NCBI RefSeq assembly: GCF_001653715.1
Contig: NZ_LWHQ01000026.1
Span: 1 to 64,000, forward strand
Length of the DNA: 64,000 nt
Direction of reading: 5' to 3'
From: Methylobacterium platani
GTDB taxonomy: Bacteria; Pseudomonadota; Alphaproteobacteria; Rhizobiales; Beijerinckiaceae
Made by a program: the position numbers and the translations under genes. Of this stretch, positions 10,828-21,250 are shown piece by piece; the first letter of the stretch is position 1, and each line of letters opens with the position of its first letter. The notes under the pieces are model-generated. The model saw only the letters and a list, made by a program, of their open reading frames with translations. It made no database searches and was not told the origin of the DNA.

Positions 10828-11997
10828 TCAAGGGGCGGCCCGGATCATCCGCCCGCCGACCACCGCCAGGTAGGCGACGAACAGCAGCGCCAGCGACCAG
10901 GCGAAGCCGTGCGGCGAGGCGAGGTCCATGCCGCCCCCGACGAGGGGCGGTCCCAGCACCAGGCCGATGTTGTAGAGCACCAGGAAGGCCGCGTTGGCCC
11001 CGGCGAGCGCCGCACCGTCGAAGCGCGCCCCGAGATGGGCGAGGCCGACGGTGTAGAGCGTGCCGGCGATGCCGCCCCACAGGAACAGGATGACGCCGAG
11101 CAGCCGGGCATCCTCGGCGCCGAGCGGCAGCGCCGCCGCCCCGACGGCGCCGAGGAACGCGGCGACGAGCAGCACGCGGCGCTTGTCGACCCTGTCGGCG
11201 ATCAGACCGACCGGGATCTGGAACAGCACGTTGCCGAGCGCGGCGAGGCTCACGAGCCCCGCCGCCTGCTCGGGGGTGAGGCCGAGGCGCAGGCCGTAGA
11301 TCGGCAGGATCGCGAAGCCGCCGGTCTCGACCGCGCCGTAGATCAGCGCCGCGAGCGTCGCCGAGGGCGCGACCCGCAGGTAGCCGAGGAAGCCGCGCCC
11401 GCCCTTGTGCGGGATCTCCGGCGACAGCCCGCGGGCCATCACGAGCGGCAGCGCCCCGGCGCAGAACAGGGCCGCCCCAGCGAGGTAGGGCGCCCAGCCG
11501 GAGGTGCCGAGGATCCGCAGCAGCCCCGGGCCGATGGCGAAGCCGAGCGCCAGCACCGTGGCGTAGACCCCCATCACCAGTCCGCGCCGGGCCGGCGGCG
11601 CCGCCTGGTTGATCCAGAACTCGGAGAGCACGAACAGCACCCCGAGGGCGGCCGAGAACACGAAGCGCAGCGGGAACCACCAGGCGAAGTCGTGCACCGC
11701 CCGGAAGCCGAGCAGCGCCAGCGCCCCGACCGCGATGGCGCCGAGCAGCAGCGGCATCACCCCGAGGCGCGCCGCCACCCGCGGCACGAAGGGCAGCACG
11801 ACGATGCTCGCCACCCCGGCGATCGCCGTGTTGACGCCGATCCAGGTGTTGGACAGGCCCATCCGCTCCATCTCGAGGGACAGGAGCGGGATCGACAGGC
11901 TGAGCCCGATGCCGACCACCGCCACGCAGGTGATGGCGGCCGCGATGGCGGCGAGGCGCGCGGGACCGAACTCCGAATCGGTGGTGAGGCTCGTCAT
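10828..11997 (-). CDS. MFS transporter (YcaD/UMF2-like)
   Basis: This 389-aa inner-membrane protein has about 12 hydrophobic segments and MFS loop signatures: WIGVNTAIAG followed by PRVAARLG between helices 2 and 3, and a related DRVDKRR motif (about residue 245) between helices 8 and 9. It resembles the small proton-driven permeases of the YcaD group; substrate cannot be told from sequence. It lies 71 bp downstream of the NUDIX gene and 145 bp upstream of rpmG, all on the minus strand, and may be co-transcribed. Confidence 0.85.
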   Translation of the reverse strand: MTSLTTDSEFGPARLAAIAAAITCVAVVGIGLSLSIPLLSLEMERMGLSNTWIGVNTAIAGVASIVVLPFVPRVAARLGVMPLLLGAIAVGALALLGFRAVHDFAWWFPLRFVFSAALGVLFVLSEFWINQAAPPARRGLVMGVYATVLALGFAIGPGLLRILGTSGWAPYLAGAALFCAGALPLVMARGLSPEIPHKGGRGFLGYLRVAPSATLAALIYGAVETGGFAILPIYGLRLGLTPEQAAGLVSLAALGNVLFQIPVGLIADRVDKRRVLLVAAFLGAVGAAALPLGAEDARLLGVILFLWGGIAGTLYTVGLAHLGARFDGAALAGANAAFLVLYNIGLVLGPPLVGGGMDLASPHGFAWSLALLFVAYLAVVGGRMIRAAP

Positions 11998-12068
11998 GAT
12001 GGGGCTGGCCGGCAGGGCCGGCTCATATGGGCCAGGACGCCATCGAAGGCCAGCCCGGCCTCAGCCCG

Positions 12069-12809
12069 TCACAGCTCTTCCCGCGTGTGCTCGCCCTCGA
12101 CGTCGCGGAAGAACGGCACCGGCAGCATCGGGCTGAACCCCGCCGCGAGCCGCGCCTCGAGCTCGTCGAGCACGATCGCGGTGATGCGCGGCAGCTCCAG
12201 CCGGCGCGCCTCAGCGAGGTTGACCCAGGCGAGCTCGGTCAGCTCGGAATCGGGGCCGACGATGCCGGGAGTCTCGGCCACCACCGCCTCGCGGTCGACG
12301 GCGAAGAAGCGGGTGTCGAAGCGCTTCGGGCGCGAGGGCGGGGTGATCGCCCGGGCGACGAATTCCAGCAGCTCGAGGTCCGGCATCACCCCGGCCTCGC
12401 GGAAGGCCGACCAGGCCCCGGGCGGCGCCGACTCGGGCGGGCCGTAATCCGTGGTGCCGATCATCAGCCCGGTCTCCTCGTAGGTCTCGCGGATCGCCGC
12501 GAGCGCCAGGACCCGGCCGAGATGGAACAGCGGCGGGTGGACCCGCTCGGCCAGCGCCGCTTCCGCGCGGTCGTTGAGGGTGCCGGCCACCGGCATCGCG
12601 CGGTCGCCGAGCTCGATCCGGCCGCCGGGGAAGACGAACAGGCCGGGCATGAACTTGTGGCCGGCATGGCGCCGCCCCATCAGCACCTTCGGCTGGTCGC
12701 CGGTGCGATCGAGGATGATCAGCGTCGCGGCGTTGCGGATCCGCAGCGGCTTCGCCCGCCGCTCACGGGCGGCCGGAGCCGCCGTTCCGTCCGTCGGTCC
12801 TGCCGCCAT
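12069..12809 (-). CDS. NUDIX hydrolase (NUDT19-like)
   Basis: The 246-aa protein hydrolyses some nucleoside diphosphate-linked compound. FPGGR marks the start of the fold (about residue 60), and a degenerate Nudix box with RETYEETG lies about 45 residues later. This long insertion between the Gly-Gly segment and the REUxEExGU core is typical of the NUDT19/CoA-hydrolase-like subgroup. The ATG at 12809 has GGAG 7 nt upstream and overlaps the end of the DUF983 gene by 47 nt, suggesting translational coupling. Substrate is unknown. Confidence 0.85.
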   Translation of the reverse strand: MAAGPTDGTAAPAARERRAKPLRIRNAATLIILDRTGDQPKVLMGRRHAGHKFMPGLFVFPGGRIELGDRAMPVAGTLNDRAEAALAERVHPPLFHLGRVLALAAIRETYEETGLMIGTTDYGPPESAPPGAWSAFREAGVMPDLELLEFVARAITPPSRPKRFDTRFFAVDREAVVAETPGIVGPDSELTELAWVNLAEARRLELPRITAIVLDELEARLAAGFSPMLPVPFFRDVEGEHTREEL

Positions 12810-13290
12810 GCCGCATCTCCGTCTCGTGCTCGGCCGGAGCGCCCGCCGGCCCGGCCCCGGCGCGGCGTATCGCGGCAAAGCCATGCATGCCAAGGGCATA
12901 TTGCAGCCCGACCACCGCCCCCTTGGTCGGCTGGAGCAGCAGCAGCGAGGCGACGAGGGCGAGCGCCGGCCAGACCGTCATCTGGAACCAGAACGGCAGG
13001 TCGAGGCGCATCTCGCTCTCGAGGACGCCGAGGCCCACGATGTGGCCGACGACGAAGATCACCAGGTAGGGCGGCAGGTCGTCGGCGCGGTGGTGGTGGA
13101 ACTCCATCCCGCAGGCCTCGCAATCCGGCCGCACCTTCAGGAAGCGGCCGAACAGCCGGCCCTCGCCGCAATGCGGGCAGCGGTTGCGGAACCCCCGCGC
13201 CATCGCCGGCATCCAGTGCGGGCCGGCGCCGATCCGCCGGGCTTGCGCTTCGTCCGGCCCGGCGGCCGGCCCGGCGTGGATCTCGATCAT
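12763..13290 (-). CDS. DUF983 family membrane protein
   Basis: This 175-aa protein has an N-terminal zinc-ribbon-like pair (CPHCGEG and CEACGMEFHH, about residues 37-66) followed by two hydrophobic segments (about 75-95 and 105-125), the DUF983 architecture. Function is unknown. Its ATG overlaps the rnr stop codon (ATGA at 13287-13290), so it is probably translationally coupled to RNase R. Its 3' end overlaps the NUDIX gene. The C-terminal 30 residues are low-complexity. Confidence 0.9.
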   Translation of the reverse strand: MIEIHAGPAAGPDEAQARRIGAGPHWMPAMARGFRNRCPHCGEGRLFGRFLKVRPDCEACGMEFHHHRADDLPPYLVIFVVGHIVGLGVLESEMRLDLPFWFQMTVWPALALVASLLLLQPTKGAVVGLQYALGMHGFAAIRRAGAGPAGAPAEHETEMRHGGRTDGRNGGSGRP

Positions 13291-15590
13291 GCCCGCCTCC
13301 CGCGGCGCTTGGTCAGGCCGTCGCGGCCCGCCGGCGACGGCCGGCCCTTGCGCGGCTCCTTGCGCATCCCGCCCCGGGCGGGACCCGGCGCGGCGGCCCG
13401 TCCGCCGCCGGCGATCTCGAAGCGCAGGGCGCCGGCGACCGGCGCGGCCTCCATCAGGCGCACCTCGACTTTGTCGCCGAGGCGGAAGGTCTCGCGGGTG
13501 CGCTCGCCGACGAGGGCATGGCGGCCTTCCTCGTAGCGGAAATAGTCGGCGCCGAGGGTCGAGATCGGCACGAAGCCGTCCGCCCCGGTCTCGTCGAGCT
13601 TGATGAACAGGCCCGACCGGGTCGTGCCCGAGATCTGGCCCGAGAAGGTCGCGCCGACCCGGTCGGCGAGGTGGTGGGCGATCAGGCGGTCGATCGTCTC
13701 GCGCTCCGCCGCCATAGCGCGGCGCTCGGCGGCCGAGATCTGCTGGCCGATCTCGGCGAGGTCGCCGGTCTCCATGCCCGAGGGCAGGCCGTCGGTGCCG
13801 AGCCTGAGGGCGCGGATCAGGGCGCGATGCACGATCAGGTCGGCGTAGCGCCGGATCGGCGAAGTGAAGTGGGCGTAGCGGCGCAGGGCGAGCCCGAAAT
13901 GGCCCGCGTTCTCGGCCGCGTAGACGGCCTGCGCCTGCGAGCGCAGCACGACCTCGTTGAGGAAGAGCTGGTGCTCGCTCCCCGCCACCATGCCGAGGAT
14001 GCGGTTGAACAGCGCCGGGCGGAGGTTCGCCTCCTTCGGCAGCTTGAGCCCGATCGAGGCCATCACCTCGCCCAGAGCCCGCATCTTCTCGAGCGAGGGC
14101 TCGTCGTGGACGCGGTAGATCAGGGCCTGGCGGGCGGATTCCAGGGTCTCGGCCGCCGCGACGTTGGCCTGGATCATGAACTCCTCGATCAGCCGGTGCG
14201 CGGCCAGGCGCTCCGGCACGATCACCCGGTCGACCCCGCCCTCGGGATTCAGGATCACCTTGCGCTCGGGCAGGTCCAGCGCCAGCGGCCCGCGGGCGTC
14301 GCGGGCCGCTGCGAGCGCCTCGTAGGCGGCCCAGAGCGGGCGCAGGCAGCCGTCGAGGAGCGGGCCGGTGACCTCGTCGGGCCTGCCGTCGATGGCGGCC
14401 TGCGCCTGCGCGTAGGCGAGCTTGGCGCGGGACCGCATCATGACCCGGTGGAAGCCGTGGCGGACCTTCCGTCCCTCGGCCGTCACGATCATCCGCACCG
14501 CGAGCGCCGGCCGGTCCTGGCCGGGGCGCAGCGAGCAGAGGTCGTTCGAGATCCGCTCGGGCAGCATCGGCACCACCCGGTCGGGGAAGTAGACCGAGTT
14601 GCCGCGCAGGAGCGCCTCGCGGTCGAGGGCGGTGCCGGGCCGGACATAGGCCGCGACGTCGGCGATCGCCACCGTGACCACGAACCCGCCCGGATTGGCC
14701 GGATCGGGATCGGGCACCGCCATCACGGCGTCGTCGTGGTCCTTGGCGTCCGGCGGGTCGATGGTGACCAGCGGCAGGTCACGCCAGTCCTCCCGGCCGT
14801 CCAGCCCGGCCTCGCGGGCCCCTTCCGCCTCCGCCAGCACCTCGCGGGGAAAGACGTGCGGGATGCCGTGGGCGTGGAGCGCGATCAGGCTGACCGCCTT
14901 CTCCGACCCGAGGCTGCCGAGGCGGTCCTTGACGCGGCCCTGCGTCAGCCCGAACCGGTCCTCGCGGCCGAGCGCGACGGTGACGAGGTCGCCGTCGAGG
15001 GCGTCGCCCTCCCCGCCCGGCGGCACCGCGATCTCGCGCCCTTGCGCCTTCTTGTCGACCGGCACGATGCGCCCGCCGCCCGCCGGCAGGGCGCGGAACA
15101 CGCCGAGCGTCTCGGCCTTGTTGCGGCCGATCACCTTAATGACCCGGCCGATGTAGCGCGCCGGCGTGTCGCCGTCGGGCTCGATCTTGAGGAGCGCCCG
15201 GTCGCCGGTGCCGGGGGCCGGCCCGTTGGCGCGGCGCCCGCGCGGCATCAGCACGGTGATGAGAGGTGCCGGGCCCGCCTCCGGGTCCCATTGCGCGGGC
15301 CGCGCCACCAGCTCGCCGTCGCGGTCGCGGCGGGTGTCGATGTCGGCGACCACGACCGGCGGCAGGCGGCCGGCCTTGCGCAGGCCGGAGCGGTCCTTCT
15401 CGATCGTGCCCTCTTCCTGGAGGTCCTTGAGCAGGCGCTTCAGCTCGATCTTGTCCGAGCCCTTGATGCCGAAGGCCTGGGCGATCTCGCGCTTGCCGAC
15501 CTTCTGGGGCGAGTCCTCGATGAAGGCGAGCACGGCCTCGCGGCTGGGCAGGGCGGCATGGGCCGGCTTCGGGTGAATGCGTTTGGCCAA
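13287..15590 (-). CDS. rnr: Ribonuclease R
   Basis: RNase R is a 3'-5' exoribonuclease that digests structured RNA. The product (about 767 aa) has an N-terminal winged-helix region (PSREAVLAFI, VGKREIAQAFG), cold-shock domains, the RNB catalytic domain with the acidic site DAKDHDDAV and the FPDRVVPMLPERISND segment, a C-terminal S1 domain and a basic tail. The start is uncertain: the TTG at 15590 gives a family-like N-terminus, but its SD is weak; the frame stays open to a GTG at 15740 through a Pro/Arg-rich stretch that looks noncoding. It is followed directly by overlapping DUF983. Confidence 0.92.
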   Translation of the reverse strand: MAKRIHPKPAHAALPSREAVLAFIEDSPQKVGKREIAQAFGIKGSDKIELKRLLKDLQEEGTIEKDRSGLRKAGRLPPVVVADIDTRRDRDGELVARPAQWDPEAGPAPLITVLMPRGRRANGPAPGTGDRALLKIEPDGDTPARYIGRVIKVIGRNKAETLGVFRALPAGGGRIVPVDKKAQGREIAVPPGGEGDALDGDLVTVALGREDRFGLTQGRVKDRLGSLGSEKAVSLIALHAHGIPHVFPREVLAEAEGAREAGLDGREDWRDLPLVTIDPPDAKDHDDAVMAVPDPDPANPGGFVVTVAIADVAAYVRPGTALDREALLRGNSVYFPDRVVPMLPERISNDLCSLRPGQDRPALAVRMIVTAEGRKVRHGFHRVMMRSRAKLAYAQAQAAIDGRPDEVTGPLLDGCLRPLWAAYEALAAARDARGPLALDLPERKVILNPEGGVDRVIVPERLAAHRLIEEFMIQANVAAAETLESARQALIYRVHDEPSLEKMRALGEVMASIGLKLPKEANLRPALFNRILGMVAGSEHQLFLNEVVLRSQAQAVYAAENAGHFGLALRRYAHFTSPIRRYADLIVHRALIRALRLGTDGLPSGMETGDLAEIGQQISAAERRAMAAERETIDRLIAHHLADRVGATFSGQISGTTRSGLFIKLDETGADGFVPISTLGADYFRYEEGRHALVGERTRETFRLGDKVEVRLMEAAPVAGALRFEIAGGGRAAAPGPARGGMRKEPRKGRPSPAGRDGLTKRRGRRA

Positions 15591-15923
15591 AGCACGATCC
15601 AGAGAGGCGGGACGACGGGTGGGCGGAGGCGGCGGTCCCGGGCCAAGCCGCCGCAAACCCTTGTCGACGATATGGGACGTCGGGGCCTGCGGAGCAACGC
15701 CCGCGGATCGTCGCCCCGCCGCGCCGCCGGCGGGCGGCACCCGGCCCGTCCCGCGGCCGGCGCCGGCCGCGGGACGCGATCCCTGATTAACAATATTTTA
15801 ACCGATTATTATCGAATCAGCATCTACGTCATGATTTATTGTTTTCTAAAAACGTGCATTGACTGAACTGAGTCTCGACTGCTGAGTACCGCTGCGGGAT
15901 TCGGCGGGAGCGAATCAGAGTCC
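15591..15923. other. Divergent intergenic region with AT-rich island
   Basis: No gene is seen between rnr and the divergent flavin oxidase. The left half is GC-rich; 15785-15870 is strikingly AT-rich and includes AATATTTT and a TTGACT hexamer (15859-15864) that could be a -35 for the plus-strand gene, though no good -10 follows. It probably holds both promoters. Confidence 0.5.
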
Positions 15924-17483
15924 ATGAGCAAGACGATCTCCACCCAGACGATGTCGAGCGTGAGCCGGCGGCGGCTGTTCCAGTCGGGCGCCGCGATGGC
16001 GGCGGGGGCGGCCCTGGGGAGCCGGGTTCCCGCCGCGGCGGCCCTCGAGGCGCCGCGGGCGAACGGGCTCGAGGCCCTCGCGCGCGACCTGCGCAACCTG
16101 CGCGATCCGCAGGGCCGGCCGAGTCGGCTGATCCGCCCGAACGAGCCGGGATTCCTGGTCGCCGCCTGGCCGAACAACGGCCGCTGGGCCGACGTCTCCC
16201 CGCTGGCGATCGCGATGTGCACCGGCGACGAGGCGGTGCGCGCCTGCATCGCCTGGGCGCGCCAGGAGCGCCGGCCCTTCGCGATTCGCTGCGGCGGGCA
16301 CAACTACGCCGGCTTCTCGACGACCGGCGGCCTGCTGATCGACGTGAAGCCGATGAGCGGAATCGCCATCGACGCGAAGACCGGCCTCGTCACGATCGGC
16401 GCCGGCGCCAACAACCAGGACATGGCCGACGCCTTCCGGGCCTCGGGCCTGGCGGTCGCCTCCGGCCGCTGCCCGACGGTCGGCATCAGCGGGCTCACCC
16501 TCGGCGGCGGCTGGGGCTTCTCGGCGACGCGCTACGGCCTGACCTGCGACGCGCTCCGGGCGACGGAGGCGGTCACGGCGGATGGCCGCCTGCGCCGGGC
16601 CACCGCCAAGGCCGGCGAGGACGACGCCCTGTTCTGGGCCGCTCGGGGCGGCGGCGGCGGCAACTTCGCGGTGCACACCTCGTTCACCTACCAGGCGCAC
16701 GAGGTGCACGACGTCACGGTGTTCAACATCGTGTGGCCGGCCGAGCGGCAGGTCGAGCTGATGCTGGACCTGCAGGAGATCCAGCTCGCCCATCCCGACC
16801 TGATCTCGACCCGCAGCAAGATGGCCCCGGCGAATGCCGGCAAGGTCACCCGCGGCGCACTGCACGTGCAGACCCTCGGCCAGTTCTTCGGCCCGCCGGA
16901 CAAGCTGCGGGAGCTGCTGGCCGGGCCCCTCGGCCGGGTGGCGCCGATGGTCTGCGAGATCAACGGGATGAACTACTGGGCCGCCCGCGACTACCTCGTC
17001 ACGGACGACCCGATCGGGCTCTACGACATCCGGTCGAGCTACGTCGCGGGCCGGCTCGGCGGCGCGGGCCTGGAGCGGATGATCGGCTGGATGGAGCGAT
17101 GGCCGGGCGGGTCGCTGCGGCAGGACAACATGGGCATCCTGTTCGCCGCCGGCGGCAAGGTGAAGGCGGTCGGGACGACCGAAACCGCCTACGTCCACCG
17201 CAAGTCCGATTTCATCGTCGAGATGGAGGCGTCCTGGAGCCCGCTCGACACGCCCGAGGTCGTCGCCGCGCAGCAGCGCTGGCTCACGGCCTACTTCGCC
17301 GACATGCAGGACTTCGTGCAGAAGGAATCCTACGTCAACTTTCCCAGCCGAGACCTGCCGAACTGGCTCGACGCCTATTACGGCGAGAACGTCGCGCGGC
17401 TGCGGACGATCAAGCTCCAGTACGACCCGGACAACGTCTTCCGGTTCCCGCAGAGCATCCCGCTGCCCCAGGCGACGAAGTAG
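15924..17483 (+). CDS. Exported FAD-dependent oxidoreductase, berberine-bridge-enzyme type
   Basis: This 519-aa flavoprotein belongs to the PCMH/BBE oxidase family, which oxidises alcohols, sugars or alkaloid-like substrates with O2. A twin-arginine signal (SRRRLFQSGAA, about 14-40) predicts Tat export of the folded holoenzyme. The FAD domain (about 100-270) contains CGGHNYAG and SGRCPTVG, the His and Cys that form the bicovalent flavin link in this family. The C-terminal BBE motif (YVNFPSRDL...YYGENVARL) is present. The ATG at 15924 is used; a second ATG nine codons on is possible. It is monocistronic and ends at a shared terminator with glnA. Substrate unknown. Confidence 0.88.
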   Translation: MSKTISTQTMSSVSRRRLFQSGAAMAAGAALGSRVPAAAALEAPRANGLEALARDLRNLRDPQGRPSRLIRPNEPGFLVAAWPNNGRWADVSPLAIAMCTGDEAVRACIAWARQERRPFAIRCGGHNYAGFSTTGGLLIDVKPMSGIAIDAKTGLVTIGAGANNQDMADAFRASGLAVASGRCPTVGISGLTLGGGWGFSATRYGLTCDALRATEAVTADGRLRRATAKAGEDDALFWAARGGGGGNFAVHTSFTYQAHEVHDVTVFNIVWPAERQVELMLDLQEIQLAHPDLISTRSKMAPANAGKVTRGALHVQTLGQFFGPPDKLRELLAGPLGRVAPMVCEINGMNYWAARDYLVTDDPIGLYDIRSSYVAGRLGGAGLERMIGWMERWPGGSLRQDNMGILFAAGGKVKAVGTTETAYVHRKSDFIVEMEASWSPLDTPEVVAAQQRWLTAYFADMQDFVQKESYVNFPSRDLPNWLDAYYGENVARLRTIKLQYDPDNVFRFPQSIPLPQATK

Positions 17484-17510
17484 GAACCGGCCTCGACCGG
17501 CCCGGGACGA

Positions 17511-17545
17511 AAAAAGGGGCCGGATCGCTCCGGCCCCCCTTCTTT
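17511..17545. terminator. Terminator between the flavin oxidase and glnA
   Basis: Inverted repeat GGGGCCGGA (17516-17524) / TCCGGCCCC (17529-17537), loop TCGC, with A5 on the left and a T-rich stretch on the right. It serves convergent transcripts. Confidence 0.85.
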
Positions 17546-17568
17546 CCCCTGTCTGAACCGCGATCGTC

Positions 17569-18981
17569 TCAGAGCGAGTAGTAGTTCACGAACTCGATCG
17601 GGTGCGGGGTCATCTCGTAGCGCATCACCTCGGTCATCTTCAGCTCGATGAACGAGTCGATGAAGTCGTCGTTGAACACGCCGCCGGCCTTGAGGAACTC
17701 GCGGTCGGCGTCGAGGCTGTTGAGCGCCTCACGGAGCGAGCCGCACACGGTCGGGATCTCCTTGAGCTCCGCCGGGGGCAGGTCGTAGAGGTCCTTGTCC
17801 ATGGCCGGACCGGGATCGATCTTGTTGGCGATGCCGTCGAGGCCGGCCATCAGCAGGGCCGCGAAGGCGAGGTAGGGGTTCGCCATCGGGTCGGGGAAGC
17901 GGACCTCGACGCGCTTGGCCTTCGGCGAGGTCGTCCACGGGATCCGGCACGAGGCCGAGCGGTTGCGGGCCGAGTAGGCCAGCAGCACCGGCGCCTCGTA
18001 GCCCGGGACCAGGCGCTTGTAGGAGTTGGTCGACGGGTTGGTGAAGGCGTTGAGCGCCTTGGCGTGCTTGATGACGCCGCCGATGTACCACAGGCACTCC
18101 TGCGACAGGTCGGCGTACTTGTTGCCGGCGAAGACCGGCTTGCCGTCCTTCCAGATCGACTGGTGGACGTGCATGCCCGAGCCGTTGTCGCCGTAGACCG
18201 GCTTCGGCATGAAGGTCGCGGTCTTGCCGTAGCTCTGGGCGACGTTGTGGATGCAGTACTTGTAGATCTGCATCTGGTCGGCCATCAGGGTCAGCGTGTC
18301 GAACTTCATGCCCAGCTCGTGCTGGGCCGAGGCGACCTCGTGATGGTGCTTCTCGACCTTGACGCCCATCGACTGCATGGCGGCCAGCATCTCGCCGCGC
18401 ATGTCCTGGGCCGAATCCTGCGGCGGGACCGGGAAGTAGCCGCCCTTGATCTGGACGCGGTGGCCGAGGTTGCCGCCCTCGTACTCGGTCTGGCCGTTGA
18501 TCGGCAGCTCGACCGAATCCAGCTTGAAGCCGGTGTGGTACGGATCGGCGGAGAAGCGGACGTCGTCGAAGACGAAGAACTCGGCCTCGGGGCCGACGAA
18601 GATGGTGTCGCCGACGCCGCTCGCCTTGACGAAGGCCTCGGCCTTCTTGGCGATGCCGCGCGGATCGCGGCTGTAGGGCTCGCCGGTCGAGGGCTCGAGC
18701 ACGTCGCAGACGATCGACATCGTCGAGGCGGAGAAGAACGGATCCATGCAGGCGGTCGCCGGGTCCGGCATCAGCAGCATGTCGGACTCGTTGATCGCCT
18801 TCCAGCCGGCGATCGACGACCCGTCGAACATCGTGCCCTCGGCGAAGATGTCCTCGTCGACCAGCGACACGTCGAACGTGACGTGCTGCCACTTGCCCCG
18901 CGGATCGGTGAAGCGGAAATCGACGTACTTGACGTCGTTTTCCTTGATTTCCTTGAGGACGTCCGTCGCGGTCTTAGACAT
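17569..18981 (-). CDS. glnA: Glutamine synthetase type I
   Basis: GlnA makes glutamine from glutamate, ammonia and ATP in the cytoplasm. The 470-aa product has the full length of GSI-beta. Visible signatures are FDGSSIAGW near residue 50, the ATP-binding [14 protein letters not shown] region (about 260-272), and the adenylylation loop with its Tyr in KDLYDLPP (near residue 398), so GlnE control is expected. It is 99 bp downstream of glnB in the usual glnB-glnA arrangement; transcription is probably from a promoter upstream of glnB plus a possible internal one. Confidence 0.98.
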   Translation of the reverse strand: MSKTATDVLKEIKENDVKYVDFRFTDPRGKWQHVTFDVSLVDEDIFAEGTMFDGSSIAGWKAINESDMLLMPDPATACMDPFFSASTMSIVCDVLEPSTGEPYSRDPRGIAKKAEAFVKASGVGDTIFVGPEAEFFVFDDVRFSADPYHTGFKLDSVELPINGQTEYEGGNLGHRVQIKGGYFPVPPQDSAQDMRGEMLAAMQSMGVKVEKHHHEVASAQHELGMKFDTLTLMADQMQIYKYCIHNVAQSYGKTATFMPKPVYGDNGSGMHVHQSIWKDGKPVFAGNKYADLSQECLWYIGGVIKHAKALNAFTNPSTNSYKRLVPGYEAPVLLAYSARNRSASCRIPWTTSPKAKRVEVRFPDPMANPYLAFAALLMAGLDGIANKIDPGPAMDKDLYDLPPAELKEIPTVCGSLREALNSLDADREFLKAGGVFNDDFIDSFIELKMTEVMRYEMTPHPIEFVNYYSL

Positions 18982-19080
18982 TCTCGTCTGATCCCTTCCT
19001 AGAACGGTGTTCTGGCCACCATGAAGCCGCGGTCCTGGGGGTCAGGCCGCGGTTTTCGTCGCTGCAGAGAAGGCGGAGCG

Positions 19081-19458
<378 letters not shown>

Positions 19459-19622
19459 CTAGCATCGCGCCGCGCCGACCGCCACGGGGGATTTCCCGGG
19501 AGCGGACCGGGATTGCCCAACAATTAATCAATTGCTGCGCGTTTGTTGCGCAATCCGCCGTTCCCAAGTCCGGCGCCGCGGCAAAGCTGCCGCTGCCCGG
19601 GCGCTACCCGGAGTATGATGCG

Positions 19623-21125
19623 ATGGCCGGCACCGAGCTGCTCACCACCGACGAGATGCGACGGGCCGATGCCGCGGCGATCGGTGCCGGCACGCCGGGA
19701 CTGACGCTGATGCACCGGGCCGGCGCGGCGGTCGCCGAGCGGGCCCGGGCCCTGGCCGGCGGCGGCCGGATCCTCGTCCTGTGCGGGCCGGGCAACAACG
19801 GCGGCGACGGGTTCGTGGCCGCGCGCCTGCTGGCCGAGGCCGGCGCGACCGTCGCGGTCGCGCTGCTCGGATCGCGCGACGCGCTCGCGGGCGACGCGGC
19901 GGCGGCCGCCGCGGAATGGAGCGGCCCGGTGACGGCGGCGGCCGGCGCCGACCCGGCGGGCGTCGCCCTGGTGATCGACGCGCTGTTCGGCGCGGGCCTC
20001 GCCCGCCCGCTCGACGGCGAGGCGGCGCTCCTCGTCGCGCGGATCGGCGAGGCCGGGGTGCCAGTGCTCGCCGTCGACGTACCCTCGGGGCTCGACGGCG
20101 ATACCGGCGCCGCCCGCGGCGCGATCCTTCCCGCGACCGAGACCGTGACCTTCGTGCGGCGCAAGCCCGGCCACCTGCTCCTGCCCGGCCGGCACCTGTG
20201 CGGGCCGGTGACGGTCGCCGATATCGGCATCGCCGACGCGGTGGTGGCGGGAATCGGGGCAACGGCCCACGTCAACGGGCCGGATCTGTGGGGCGGCGCC
20301 TTTCCCCGCCTCGCCGAGGACGGCCACAAGTACACGCGCGGCCACGCGGTGGTGCTGTCGGGCCCCGCCCACCGCACCGGCGCGGCCCGGCTCGCCGCCC
20401 GCGGGGCGCTGCGGATCGGCGCCGGCCTCGTCACGGTGCTGTCGCCGACGCCGGCACTTCCCGAGAACGCCGCCCACCTCACGGCGATCATGCTGAAGGG
20501 CTGCGACGGCGCCGACGACCTCGACGACACGCTCACCGACGAGCGCCTGAACGTCGTCGTCGCCGGCCCGGGCCTCGGCACCGGCGCCCCGACCCGCGAC
20601 CTCGTGCGGGTCGCCGCCGAGGCCGGCCGCGGCCTCGTCCTCGATGCCGACGCGCTGACGAGCTTCTCGGGCAAGGCCGACGAGCTGGCGCAGATGATCG
20701 CCGAGGGTGGAGCGGGCGCCGTCGCGACGCCGCACGAGGGCGAGTTCGCGCGCCTGTTCAGGGGCGTGGCCGCGGTGCCGGCGGAGGGCTCGAAGCTGGC
20801 GCGCGCCCGCGCCGCGGCGGCCTATCTCGGCGCGGTCGTGGTGCTGAAGGGGCCCGACACGGTGATCGCCGCCCCCGACGGCCGCGCCGCCATCAATTCC
20901 AACGGCACGCCCTGGCTCGGCACCGCCGGCAGCGGCGACGTGCTGTGCGGCTTCACCGGCGGCCTGCTCGCGCAGGGGATGGCGCCGTTCGAGGCCGCCG
21001 CCGCCGCGGTCTGGCTCCACGCCGCGGCCGCGCGCCGGCACGGGCCGGGCCTGATCGCGGAAGACCTGCCGGAGCTGATGCCGGCGGTGCTCGGGGATCT
21101 GCCGGAGGGGTCGGGTCGGCCGTGA
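19623..21125 (+). CDS. nnr: Bifunctional NAD(P)H-hydrate repair enzyme Nnr
   Basis: Nnr repairs damaged nicotinamide cofactors: the N-terminal YjeF epimerase domain (about 1-205) interconverts NAD(P)HX epimers, and the C-terminal ADP-dependent dehydratase domain (about 220-495) restores NAD(P)H. Visible are CGPGNNGGDGFVAARLL in the epimerase and KGPDTVIAAPDG plus GTAGSGDVLCGF, the dehydratase active-site glycine-Asp motif. The 500-aa length is typical of the fused form. The ATG at 19623 follows GGAG. The gene diverges from glnB and converges on pleD. Confidence 0.95.
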   Translation: MAGTELLTTDEMRRADAAAIGAGTPGLTLMHRAGAAVAERARALAGGGRILVLCGPGNNGGDGFVAARLLAEAGATVAVALLGSRDALAGDAAAAAAEWSGPVTAAAGADPAGVALVIDALFGAGLARPLDGEAALLVARIGEAGVPVLAVDVPSGLDGDTGAARGAILPATETVTFVRRKPGHLLLPGRHLCGPVTVADIGIADAVVAGIGATAHVNGPDLWGGAFPRLAEDGHKYTRGHAVVLSGPAHRTGAARLAARGALRIGAGLVTVLSPTPALPENAAHLTAIMLKGCDGADDLDDTLTDERLNVVVAGPGLGTGAPTRDLVRVAAEAGRGLVLDADALTSFSGKADELAQMIAEGGAGAVATPHEGEFARLFRGVAAVPAEGSKLARARAAAAYLGAVVVLKGPDTVIAAPDGRAAINSNGTPWLGTAGSGDVLCGFTGGLLAQGMAPFEAAAAAVWLHAAAARRHGPGLIAEDLPELMPAVLGDLPEGSGRP

Positions 21126-21250
21126 GGCGGGCCGCGCCGGTCTCCCCCGGCGCACCGTCGTCCCGGCGCGAGGCTTGCCGAGAGCCCGGGACGACGCAGC
21201 GGGTGTCACGGTGGTGGGAGGTCGCGCCGGGCGCGTCCGCGCCCCTCCCC

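Noticed and set aside
12027..15866. Long plus-strand open frame opposite NUDIX, DUF983 and rnr
   Set aside because: It spans several recognised minus-strand genes and reads as low-complexity Arg/Gly/Ala/Asp-rich sequence; no start signal or domain is present.
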